Source of the DNA: Marinospirillum sp.
GTDB taxonomy: Bacteria; Pseudomonadota; Gammaproteobacteria; Pseudomonadales; Halomonadaceae
Direction of reading: 5' to 3'
Assembly: GCF_014859565.1 (NCBI RefSeq)
Contig: NZ_JACUUA010000038.1
Coordinates: forward strand, 1 to 24,174
Length of the DNA: 24,174 bases
Below, in pieces: positions 17,665-24,174 of the stretch. The notes below the pieces were generated by a model. That model did not search any database and was not told where the DNA came from. It worked only from the letters and a program-made list of their open reading frames with translations. The first letter of the stretch is position 1. The number at the start of each line of letters is the position of its first letter. Made by a program: the position numbers and the translations under genes.

Positions 17665-18195
17665 TTATGCAAGTTTTTCTGACGGGCGTTCTGCCATGCC
17701 TTGTACCGGATATAAGGTGTAAAGGTGAAAAAACTCTTCGCGGGAGAAGGTGCTGATCAGGTTTTTGCTGTAGGCAATTTTGCGGTTACGTTGCAGATCA
17801 AACCCTTTATAACCCAGTAGCTGCAGGCAATGGGGGCAAACACTGCGGCTGGCTTCCTTGCCGGATGCAGGCAGGTGGCCGGTACGGCGGGTGCTGATCC
17901 AGACGGCCTGGCTGGAGTCCCAGCCAGCAGTGACTAAACACTGAGCCAGATGATAATCAGCAGCGTCCTCCAGATACACCACCAGCCGGGTATTTTTTAA
18001 TCCCCAGGTCAGATCGGCAAAACGCCGGATTTTAAACAAGGGTAAACGCTTGCCCTGCTGATCCAGCTCGGATCTTTCACGTCCGGTGAGGTGTTTTGCC
18101 GCATTAAACAACTCAAAGTGACCGGCTTTACGTGCGCCCATAGTCAGGCGCAGATGTTGAAAGGGTTCAAACTCAGCAAAGTCCGGTAGTTTCAT
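17665..18195 (-). CDS. Unrecognised 176-aa protein of the MotA/MotB-like operon
   Basis: I do not recognise the family. The protein is soluble and basic, with no signal peptide or membrane helix. It has an N-terminal segment with aromatic and basic residues (FQHLRLTMGARKAGHFELFN), the motif LPLFKIRRFADLTWGLK near 51-67, and a beta-rich middle. A single CPHC (Cys120, Cys123) is followed by LQLLGYKGFD; Cys86 is the only other cysteine. One CxxC could bind zinc in a dimer or be redox-active. GAAGGTG lies five bases before the ATG at 18195. It follows the MotB-like gene by 24 bases on the same strand, so it is very likely the third gene of that operon and a partner of the channel complex. Confidence 0.75.
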   Translation of the reverse strand: MKLPDFAEFEPFQHLRLTMGARKAGHFELFNAAKHLTGRERSELDQQGKRLPLFKIRRFADLTWGLKNTRLVVYLEDAADYHLAQCLVTAGWDSSQAVWISTRRTGHLPASGKEASRSVCPHCLQLLGYKGFDLQRNRKIAYSKNLISTFSREEFFHLYTLYPVQGMAERPSEKLA

Positions 18196-18223
18196 GCTTT
18201 CACCTTCATGCTTCCACCTTCAT
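18193..18223 (-). repeat. Tandem duplication carrying RBS and ATG
   Basis: On the minus strand two 14-base units (ATGAAGGTGGAAGC, ATGAAGGTGAAAGC) differ at one base and are followed by the true ATG. Each unit supplies a GAAGGTG ribosome-binding site and an ATG in a different frame; the first ATG overlaps the stop of the upstream gene. Confidence 0.75.
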
Positions 18224-18954
18224 TGTCCTGCCTGCAAGGGGCGGCGGTGACTTTCCAGTAGGGTGCGAATGCGCGAGTCGGCATCGGTGCGAACACGAAA
18301 CTCCACCCGGCGTGATAGTTCAGGATTCTCACTGCCATCAGCATTTAAAATCGGGTGGGAAGACGATAAACCGTTGGCTGTGAGGTTGCGTTTTAACCAG
18401 GCTTGTTCATGGCTGACTTGATCCAGACTAATCACGTACTCCAAACTGGAGCGGGTGCGCTCCTGTGACAGGCGCATGTTGTTGATATAAGCTTCATTGG
18501 CATTACGGGCATTGGTCCAATCGCTGGAGGTATGGCCTTCGATACGAACCTCTTCAATGTCTTCGCGGTAGCGTTCAGAGGTGATGACACGAACATAGCG
18601 AGGAAAAAAATCAGCCATGATTGCCTCAAAAGCAGGGCGTAACCGCGCCGACCCCAGCTCGAATAACACACCGCTGTCCTGAAAGGTAATCACCAGATCC
18701 GGCGTTAACTGAGCACCCCAGCGTGGCAAGTCAGTTTCAAACTCATTCATCAAATCCTTGTAGAGGGCTTCACGCAGATCCAGATAAACCTCAGCCACTT
18801 CCCGCATCCGTTCACTTTCCTTCTGCACGATCACCATAAACACCACGGCAACCAGCAGAAACACCATCATCAGACCAGCCATCAGGTCACTGACAGAAAT
18901 CCAGTGGGCGCCTTCTTCACCGGCGAGGGTTTCTTCTTCCTGATTCTGCATCAT
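18220..18954 (-). CDS. MotB/OmpA-family protein, ZorB-like stator subunit
   Basis: 244-residue inner-membrane protein. A short acidic cytoplasmic N terminus leads to HWISVSDLMAGLMMVFLLV, with Asp23 at the start of the single membrane helix (about 24-43), the proton-carrying position of MotB/ExbD/ZorB proteins. A helical stalk (about 45-80) and an OmpA-type peptidoglycan-binding domain (about 95-222) follow, with FELGSARLRPAF, IEGHTSS, RLSQERTRSS and ELSRRVEFR. The SDLMAGLMM signature is the one typical of ZorB and related non-flagellar stators rather than flagellar MotB. It lies 5 bases after the MotA-like gene. It probably forms the ion-driven motor with that partner, anchored to the cell wall. 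The cellular task is unknown. Confidence 0.88.
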   Translation of the reverse strand: MMQNQEEETLAGEEGAHWISVSDLMAGLMMVFLLVAVVFMVIVQKESERMREVAEVYLDLREALYKDLMNEFETDLPRWGAQLTPDLVITFQDSGVLFELGSARLRPAFEAIMADFFPRYVRVITSERYREDIEEVRIEGHTSSDWTNARNANEAYINNMRLSQERTRSSLEYVISLDQVSHEQAWLKRNLTANGLSSSHPILNADGSENPELSRRVEFRVRTDADSRIRTLLESHRRPLQAGQ

Positions 18955-18959
18955 GGGGT

Positions 18960-20228
18960 TCAGGCTCCGCTGTTTTTGCCGGTTTTATCCAGCTGCTCAG
19001 CAACGCGCACCAGCTCACGCAGCTTATCGGTCAGCGGGGTGTAGTCACTGACAAACTTCTCCGATAAGGCCGCCAGCTGGCTACCGAAGGTTTGCAGTGA
19101 GTGAGTGAGTTCATGCTCCAGTGCCGCATCCATCCGCACCAGCTGCTGTTCGGTACGATCCAGCGTGCGATCCGTATGTTTCTGCTGGCGTGCCAGTTGT
19201 TCATCCAGCCGTAAACCCAGCACTTCGTTCAGGGTTTCCACGCTGTCGGCCACCCGCTTGGCGGAGTTTTCCATCAGGCGCTGCATCTGCAGATGCTGGC
19301 GCTCCAGCTGACCGGCCAAGCCATCGGTCAGGGTATGAATCCGTTCTTCCAGTTTGGGTAAACCGCCACCGGCCTTGTTGACCAGATTGGCGAGGGAATC
19401 CAGATACTTGCCCAGCGATTCTGATTGCTGCTGCAAACCACCCATCACACTGCCAAGGGTTTCTGCCACCTCGTTAAATGCTTGGGTGTGTTCCACCATG
19501 GTTTTGTAAGCTTCGGTGGCTTTATCCAGCACCTGACCATTGGCGCGTTGTTCATTCAGCAAGGATTCCAGCTCTTCTTTATAGTTATCCTGCCACTGCA
19601 ACATTTGCCCTACGGCCTGATTCAGCTGCTGGAAGTTTTCACCGTACTGGGTGCCAATCTGCTGATTAAAATCAGCCAGCAGGTGTTCCAGTGCGGATAC
19701 CAGCGCTTTGGAATTGGCATCAGCCATTTTCTGCTGATAATCACCGATGCCCTCAGAAAACTTCTTCAGGCTGGCTTCCAGGCGTTGTTCATTGGTTTTA
19801 AGGTATTCATCCATACGAGTCAGGCCGGAATTTTTCAGCAGCAGACGAATATCACCCAGCAGGGTTGCCAGATCATCCATGGTGGCGCCGGTGACCTGCA
19901 CACTGCCATCCATGCCGCGTACATGATTGAGCACATGGCGCATTTTAATGGTCATGGCACCCAAAAGACCGGCAATGGATGACCAGAAGGCAGTTTTTAA
20001 ACCTTCTATCAACTGCGGCACACTGCCTTCCACATCGGCCGCATCAAAATCCATCAAACCCAGCGCAATACCCAGAAAAGTACCAAAAATACCCACACTG
20101 GTGAGGATGGATGGAGCTGCATTCACAGTACGCAGGGAATAAACAGAGCCATGAAAGTAGGCGGTCATACCTGCAATCAGCAAGATAAAAAACAGAGTCA
20201 GTGGTGAGAAGGCTGTCAGCAGATGCAT
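18960..20228 (-). CDS. MotA/TolQ/ExbB-family proton channel with long coiled-coil tail, ZorA-like
   Basis: 422-residue inner-membrane protein with membrane helices at about 9-25, 40-59 (ILTSVGIFGTFLGIALGLM, with Thr50) and 78-95 (LKTAFWSSIAGLLGAM). The last two carry the MotA/ExbB core, and the linker SVPQLIEGLKTAFWSSIAG is characteristic of ZorA-like proteins. From about residue 100 to the end there is a long hydrophilic, Gln/Leu-rich, probably coiled-coil cytoplasmic tail, absent from ExbB and flagellar MotA but typical of ZorA. First gene of a three-gene operon; its only poor ribosome-binding site (GGAG) is 13 bases upstream. It is divergent from psd. Pseudomonas has flagellar motAB near psd, so position alone does not define function. 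Confidence 0.88.
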   Translation of the reverse strand: MHLLTAFSPLTLFFILLIAGMTAYFHGSVYSLRTVNAAPSILTSVGIFGTFLGIALGLMDFDAADVEGSVPQLIEGLKTAFWSSIAGLLGAMTIKMRHVLNHVRGMDGSVQVTGATMDDLATLLGDIRLLLKNSGLTRMDEYLKTNEQRLEASLKKFSEGIGDYQQKMADANSKALVSALEHLLADFNQQIGTQYGENFQQLNQAVGQMLQWQDNYKEELESLLNEQRANGQVLDKATEAYKTMVEHTQAFNEVAETLGSVMGGLQQQSESLGKYLDSLANLVNKAGGGLPKLEERIHTLTDGLAGQLERQHLQMQRLMENSAKRVADSVETLNEVLGLRLDEQLARQQKHTDRTLDRTEQQLVRMDAALEHELTHSLQTFGSQLAALSEKFVSDYTPLTDKLRELVRVAEQLDKTGKNSGA

Positions 20229-20289
20229 GGGGTTATCGATGCTCCGGTAAAATGACCTTGAAGTTTACCTTTTTGCAGGGATGATCCGC

Positions 20290-20295
20290 TACAAT
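20290..20295 (+). promoter_or_regulatory. Possible -10 element for psd
   Basis: TACAAT matches five of six bases of the -10 consensus and lies 33 bases before the psd start. No good -35 is found at 16-18 bases upstream, so this is tentative. Confidence 0.35.
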
Positions 20296-20327
20296 GTGCC
20301 GGTCGATTTCGCTACAGGATAACATTT

Positions 20328-21191
20328 GTGAATAAAGCCAAGGTTTTTGCTTACAGCCAGTATTTGTTGCCGCAACACCTGTTATCCCGCTTGGTCGGGA
20401 AACTGGCCGATTGCCGTATCGGCTGGATTAAAAACACCCTGATTCAAAACTTTGCCAAGCGTTACCAAGTGAATATGAGTGAAGCCAGGGTGGAAGATTT
20501 AACCGCCTTCGCCAGTTTTAATGATTTTTTCACCCGTGAGCTGAAACCGGATGCACGGGAAATTACGGCTGACCCCTTGCAGCTGGCTTGTCCGGCGGAC
20601 GGTGCCATCAGTGAACTGGGTTCATTACAACACGGGCAACTGCTGCAGGCCAAAGGCATCAACTACAGTCTAACCCGTTTGCTGGGTGGTGATGTGGAGC
20701 GTGCCAAACCCTTTATGGGGGGCAGTTTTGTCACCATCTACCTGTCGCCAAAAGATTACCATCGGGTGCATATGCCACTGGACGGTCGCCTGCTGGAAAC
20801 AATTTATGTACCGGGTGATCTGTTCTCGGTGAATCAGGCCACTGCCGATCACATCCCCAGCCTATTTGCTCGTAATGAACGCCTGGTGGCTTTTTTTGAA
20901 ACACCAGCAGGGCCGATGGCATTAATACTGGTCGGTGCCATGATTGTGGCCGGTATCGAAACCCTCTGGGATGGACAGGTGGCACCGCCTGTGCGTCAGG
21001 TGAAAATTCGTGACTTCAGTGATCCACAGCCGGTGGTGCTGGAAAAAGGCGAAGAAATGGGGCGCTTTAAACTGGGTTCCACCGCCATTCTGGTGTTTGG
21101 TCCAGAGGCCGTGCAGTGGCGTGAAGACCTGCAAAACGGCACCCCGGTACGCTTGGGTGAAGCAATCGCTACCCTTAAAATCGGAACATAA
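20328..21191 (+). CDS. psd: Phosphatidylserine decarboxylase proenzyme
   Basis: Makes phosphatidylethanolamine from phosphatidylserine at the inner membrane. The 287-residue proenzyme carries the self-cleavage motif LGST at 249-252; cutting between Gly250 and Ser251 creates the pyruvoyl group on the small alpha subunit. The rest of the catalytic triad is visible as Asp91 (CPADGAIS) and His148 (PKDYHRVHMP). SFNDFFTRELKP near 63-74 and GGSFVTIYLSPKDYHR are typical. The start is GTG at 20328 with AGGAT 8 bases upstream. Its last 17 bases overlap the convergent OmpV-like gene. Confidence 0.96.
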   Translation: MNKAKVFAYSQYLLPQHLLSRLVGKLADCRIGWIKNTLIQNFAKRYQVNMSEARVEDLTAFASFNDFFTRELKPDAREITADPLQLACPADGAISELGSLQHGQLLQAKGINYSLTRLLGGDVERAKPFMGGSFVTIYLSPKDYHRVHMPLDGRLLETIYVPGDLFSVNQATADHIPSLFARNERLVAFFETPAGPMALILVGAMIVAGIETLWDGQVAPPVRQVKIRDFSDPQPVVLEKGEEMGRFKLGSTAILVFGPEAVQWREDLQNGTPVRLGEAIATLKIGT

Positions 21192-21933
21192 TGGCACCAA
21201 ACATGCCACTGATCTGATCCCGATCTACCAAAGGGCTGTCGGTGGCAGACTCTGGTAACCAGCGGGTGCGGGCGGCTAGCATCAGTGATGTGCGGGGTGT
21301 GACTGAATACATGCCAGTGAGCCCCAGGCTGGGTTGCCAGCCTGCATCAGCAGAATAAGCGCTGCGCCAAGTGCGAGATTCACTCTGGGTCACACCGTAG
21401 TAATAATCCAGTAGATCAGCACTCATCCAGCTCAGGCTGGCAGAAGGTGTAATAGCCAGTTTTCTGTTGATCATCCAGCGATAACCATAACTGGCACTGA
21501 CTTCCTGCCCTTCGTGTTTACCCAGCAAATCGGTGACCGCTTTTAATGTCACCTGATGAAACCCCTGACGTGCAACAAAACCGACACCACCATCCAGCGA
21601 CCAGCCTCGTTTATCCATACCCTGCAGGTATACCGAGTCACTGGCGTGATAACCTTCCAGTCGTCCACTGGCCAGTAGTGCAACTCGGTAGTTGCGCTGG
21701 CGATCACCGGCTCTCCAGAGGTAATAGCCGGCCTCAATACCACGAAAATATCCCTTTTCACCTTCGTAGGCTATAAAAGCCGGGATAGTGTTGGGGTTGG
21801 AGTCCACACCCCTGTATGGGCTTTGTCCCTGAGAAAAACCGATACCGGCGCTTACTCCTACATTGGCAAAAGCCATTGTCTGACCCAGAGTAAGAGTCAG
21901 TAGCAGAACAATCATTCCTGCCTGATAACGCAT
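21175..21933 (-). CDS. MipA/OmpV-family outer-membrane protein
   Basis: Predicted outer-membrane beta-barrel. I prefer the ATG at 21933 (252 residues) because GAGG sits six bases upstream and the protein then starts with a clean signal peptide (MRYQAGMIVLLLTLTLGQTMAFA, cut after Ala23); the ATG at 21945 adds four residues. The mature part alternates polar and hydrophobic residues, is rich in Gly, Tyr and Trp, and ends MFGAIMFRF with the C-terminal Phe required for BAM insertion. MipA members act as scaffolds for murein enzymes in E. coli, and OmpV members bind bile salts or act as adhesins. Which applies here is unknown. The 3' end overlaps psd by 17 bases. Confidence 0.85.
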   Translation of the reverse strand: MRYQAGMIVLLLTLTLGQTMAFANVGVSAGIGFSQGQSPYRGVDSNPNTIPAFIAYEGEKGYFRGIEAGYYLWRAGDRQRNYRVALLASGRLEGYHASDSVYLQGMDKRGWSLDGGVGFVARQGFHQVTLKAVTDLLGKHEGQEVSASYGYRWMINRKLAITPSASLSWMSADLLDYYYGVTQSESRTWRSAYSADAGWQPSLGLTGMYSVTPRTSLMLAARTRWLPESATDSPLVDRDQISGMFGAIMFRF

Positions 21934-22020
21934 GATTAACCTCATATAACTGCTGAGAGAATGAAAAAAGGTTTATAGATCAGCTAGAATGCAGCATAAA
22001 GATGCAGTCGGAAAGGCACA

Positions 22021-22683
22021 ATGCAAAAACTGATAAAAAAGCTGGTGCTCTGGTGGTGGCGGCTGCTGGCTCTGGTTGCCCTGGGTCTGTTGGTATTGCT
22101 AGCAACTAATGCCTGGTTTGTAGCCAAAACAGCTGATCGTGCCATGCACCCGGATCAGGGCTGTAGTGATGCTTATGAAGTGGCGCTGGTATTTGGTACC
22201 AGCCAGTACCTGCGTTCTGGCCGATCTAATCCCCACTATTATGGCCGTATCAATCTGGCTGCTCAACTCTACCACAAGGGCAAAGTACAACACCTGCTGC
22301 TGTCCGGCGACAATCGTACCCAGTATTACAACGAGCCGGGGCGAATGCAGCAAGATTTACTTGAAAGAGGTGTGCCGGAAGAAGCCATGACATTGGATCA
22401 TGCCGGTTTTAGCACCTTTGACAGCCTTAAACGCAGCCGGAATGTGTTTGAACTCAACCGCCTGTTGCTGATCACCCAGGATTATCACTTGCCCAGAGCC
22501 TTGTTTATTGCGGATAGTTTACAGCTGGATACCCAGGGGTGTGCGGCGCGCGGGCCGGAATGGAGTGGTATGAGAAGGTTGTGGGTGCGAGAGGTGGCTG
22601 CTCGTTTGCGCACTCTGGGGGATTTGTACATCTGGCATCGGGAGCCCCGCATCCTGGGTGATCCCGAACCCATCTCGCTGTAA
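22021..22683 (+). CDS. sanA: SanA-type DUF218 envelope-barrier protein
   Basis: 220-residue inner-membrane protein with one N-terminal anchor (about 11-31, WWWRLLALVALGLLVLLATNA) and a periplasmic DUF218/YdcF domain. Close matches to E. coli SanA are VALVFGTSQYLRSGRSNPHYYGRI, HLLLSGDNRTQYYNEPGRM, TLDHAGFSTFDSLKRSRNVF, LLITQDYHLPRALFIA and the end LYIWHREPRILGDPEPI. SanA is linked to vancomycin exclusion at high temperature and to the permeability barrier; its chemistry is not established. GGAAAGG precedes the ATG. TAGAAT at 21985-21990 could be a -10. The gene ends 25 bases before the convergent kamA-like stop. Confidence 0.93.
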   Translation: MQKLIKKLVLWWWRLLALVALGLLVLLATNAWFVAKTADRAMHPDQGCSDAYEVALVFGTSQYLRSGRSNPHYYGRINLAAQLYHKGKVQHLLLSGDNRTQYYNEPGRMQQDLLERGVPEEAMTLDHAGFSTFDSLKRSRNVFELNRLLLITQDYHLPRALFIADSLQLDTQGCAARGPEWSGMRRLWVREVAARLRTLGDLYIWHREPRILGDPEPISL

Positions 22684-22708
22684 ATTGCTTGATGGGTTGC
22701 AGGCAAAA

Positions 22709-24079
22709 TCAGGCTTTAGTAATCAAGGCCTGTTTATGTTGTTTGAGATCAGCAAATTCCTGCTCATAAAAGAAGGATTCTTCACCCAGTGCCGGTTGCA
22801 GATGATTCAGCCAGGTGGCTTCTTCATCATACTTTGCAAAAAACGGGCGCTGCACCCAGTCGGCCTTGCGACCCTGGATAAAACGCAACACAAACACCTT
22901 CTCACCCTTGATTTCCGTAATACCCTGAATTTCCACCTTGCCGGGATCAGCTGACATGGATGGCCCACGAGCCGTGCGGCACAAACCTGGCACTTGCTGC
23001 ATGGCTTCACGGTAAATCTCCCAGGCACGTACCAGTGGTACCTCAAAATAATGTCGTGCACCGGTATCCCGTTCCACAAACATATAATAAGGAATCATGC
23101 CCTGCTGCACCTGCATCTTCCACATTTTTGCCCACTGATCCGCGTCATCATTAATATGCTTCAGCAGTGGTGCCTGAGTACGGATTTCTGCACCGGTTGC
23201 ACGAATACGACGCACCGCCTCGCGGCAAACATCAGTATCCATCTCTTGCCAGTGATTAAAATGTGCCATAAAAGCAATGTGTTTACCGGCAGCAATCAGC
23301 TCTCGGAACAGCTGCAGGACTTCATGAGCATCATCATCGGTGACAAAACGATAGGGCCAGAAGCTCAGACTCTTGGAGCCAATGCGGATATTCTGCACAT
23401 GCGCCAGTTCCGGCTTCATTAACCCTTCAAGATACATGCGCAGGTGTTTGGCCTTCATCACCATTGGATCACCGCCGGTCAACAGCAGGTCGGTGACTTC
23501 TTGATGTTCAGCCAGATAAGCGTGTAAAGATTCCGCCTCGCTGGATGAAAAACGCAGTTCCTTGTCACCCACAAACTGCGCCCAGCGGAAACAGAAGGTG
23601 CAATAACTGTGGCATACCTGCCCCTGGCTGGGGAAAAACAGCACTGTTTCCTGATACTTGTGCTGCATGCCCGGCAACGGCTGGCCATTCAGCATGGGCA
23701 GATTCATATCCATCTGCCCGGCAGGGTGGGGATTCAGCTCAGCACGAATGCGATCCACGGCTTCTTTTAACTCTGCAGCAGCAGCTTCACGTTTCAGCAG
23801 CTCAGCCACTTCTTCAAAGTGTTCCGGTTTTAACATACCGCGCTGCGGAAAAGTCAGCTGAAAAACCGGATCATTTGGTACAGCAGACCAGTCAATCAGC
23901 TCATCAATCACATAATCATTCACACGAAATGGCAGCACCTGGCTGACCACCTGCATATCAAAACGCAGATCCTCAGGCAGCTGCTGCAGTGCCTGGATTT
24001 TATCGAGCTGGCGCTGGGTGTACACCTTGAAAGGGCGAGCCTCAATGGCCGGAGTGTCAAGCGTCACACGCTGGTTCAT
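22709..24079 (-). CDS. KamA-family radical SAM protein (lysine 2,3-aminomutase-like)
   Basis: 456-residue radical SAM enzyme. The [4Fe-4S] motif CxxxCxxC is C156-HSY-C160-TF-C163 followed by FRWAQFVG. LTGGDP at 200-205 is the SAM-binding GGE/GGDP region. GPSMSADPGKVEI at 372-384 places Lys381 where lysine 2,3-aminomutase binds PLP (PGGGGK region). The protein is longer than EpmB (about 340) and has an N-terminal extension of about 130 residues, and the residues after the third Cys (FRW) differ from the CTRRRF of true lysine aminomutases, so the substrate is uncertain. AGGAG lies eight bases before the ATG. A single-gene unit next to an IS-like end; no beta-lysine acetyltransferase gene is visible beside it. 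Confidence 0.88.
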   Translation of the reverse strand: MNQRVTLDTPAIEARPFKVYTQRQLDKIQALQQLPEDLRFDMQVVSQVLPFRVNDYVIDELIDWSAVPNDPVFQLTFPQRGMLKPEHFEEVAELLKREAAAAELKEAVDRIRAELNPHPAGQMDMNLPMLNGQPLPGMQHKYQETVLFFPSQGQVCHSYCTFCFRWAQFVGDKELRFSSSEAESLHAYLAEHQEVTDLLLTGGDPMVMKAKHLRMYLEGLMKPELAHVQNIRIGSKSLSFWPYRFVTDDDAHEVLQLFRELIAAGKHIAFMAHFNHWQEMDTDVCREAVRRIRATGAEIRTQAPLLKHINDDADQWAKMWKMQVQQGMIPYYMFVERDTGARHYFEVPLVRAWEIYREAMQQVPGLCRTARGPSMSADPGKVEIQGITEIKGEKVFVLRFIQGRKADWVQRPFFAKYDEEATWLNHLQPALGEESFFYEQEFADLKQHKQALITKA

Positions 24080-24122
24080 GGTCGTCTCCTCTGTAAACAG
24101 TGGTTATAATTATTTATTATTG

Positions 24123-24174
24123 TGACTGCTCCCCGCCCTAAGCGCTAAAGCGCCACGGGCGAGGCTTCCAACTT
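24123..24174. mobile_element. Probable terminal hairpin of an IS200/IS605-type element, cut by the window edge
   Basis: TGACTGCTCCCCGCCC starts an imperfect palindrome. 24134-24138 pairs with 24157-24161, CC (24131-24132) with GG (24163-24164) across a C/A mismatch, and an inner GCGC/GCGC stem (24142-24145 with 24150-24153) carries a TAAA loop. GGCTTCC follows. GC-rich mismatched hairpins flanked by such motifs are the ends of IS200/IS605 elements, and no T-run suggests a terminator. Any tnpA or tnpB would lie beyond the window. It sits about 45 bases upstream of the kamA-like start. Confidence 0.55.

Noticed and set aside
17665..20228. A complete Zorya defence system
   Set aside because: No helicase (ZorD), HNH nuclease (ZorE) or ZorC/ZorF/ZorG homologue was recognised; only the motor pair resembles Zorya.
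18220..20228. Flagellar stator motA/motB
   Set aside because: The MotA-like protein has three helices and a long coiled tail, and the MotB-like signature is SVSDLMAGLMM; flagellar MotA has four helices and a short loop-based cytoplasmic domain.

Overview
The window is a gene-dense stretch (about 50-55% GC by eye, not counted) of a gammaproteobacterial chromosome. The gene order argS / SPOR protein / hslVU / DUF971 / ubiE-ubiJ-ubiB / hisE / tatABC, the hemB-ppk1 pair, and a MotA/MotB-type pair beside psd all recall Pseudomonadales and Oceanospirillales. The species cannot be named from the sequence. No rRNA, tRNA, CRISPR array or prophage was seen, and no gap between genes exceeds about 240 bases.

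Layout. 1-452: end of a leucine-rich-repeat-variant (LRV) protein. 585-10190: a plus-strand housekeeping block covering arginyl-tRNA synthetase, a SPOR-domain envelope protein, the HslVU protease, the UbiE/J/B ubiquinone genes, HisE and Tat export. Many junctions are tight or use ATGA overlaps. 10324-11091: a stand-alone diiron metallo-beta-lactamase-fold protein of the ODP oxygen-sensor type. 11217-11891 (minus): elbB. 12101-15356: hemB and ppk1. 15494-16357: two convergent small conserved genes. 16368-17609 (minus): a class I DAHP synthase preceded by a leader peptide and an intrinsic terminator. 17665-20228 (minus): a three-gene operon encoding a MotA/ExbB-type channel with a long tail, a MotB/OmpA-type partner and an unrecognised CxxC protein. 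20328-24079: psd, a MipA/OmpV porin-like protein, sanA and a KamA-family radical SAM enzyme. The right edge carries a terminal hairpin like those of IS200/IS605 elements, and a related hairpin stands alone at 11151-11184.

Most notable points. (1) The DAHP synthase gene has a previously unlisted 30-codon leader ORF on the minus strand (17517-17609) containing the run GFFYGYWF. It is followed by a strong terminator whose U-tract ends just before the synthase ribosome-binding site. This is the classic layout of transcription attenuation by aromatic amino acids, and the Phe-Phe-Tyr codons are perfectly complementary over ten bases to the foot of the terminator. (2) The channel operon resembles the ZorA/ZorB motor of Zorya anti-phage systems but lacks the known effector genes, and carries an unknown 176-residue protein in their place. 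(3) The ODP-like gene sits behind a compact array of direct and inverted repeats that looks like an operator.
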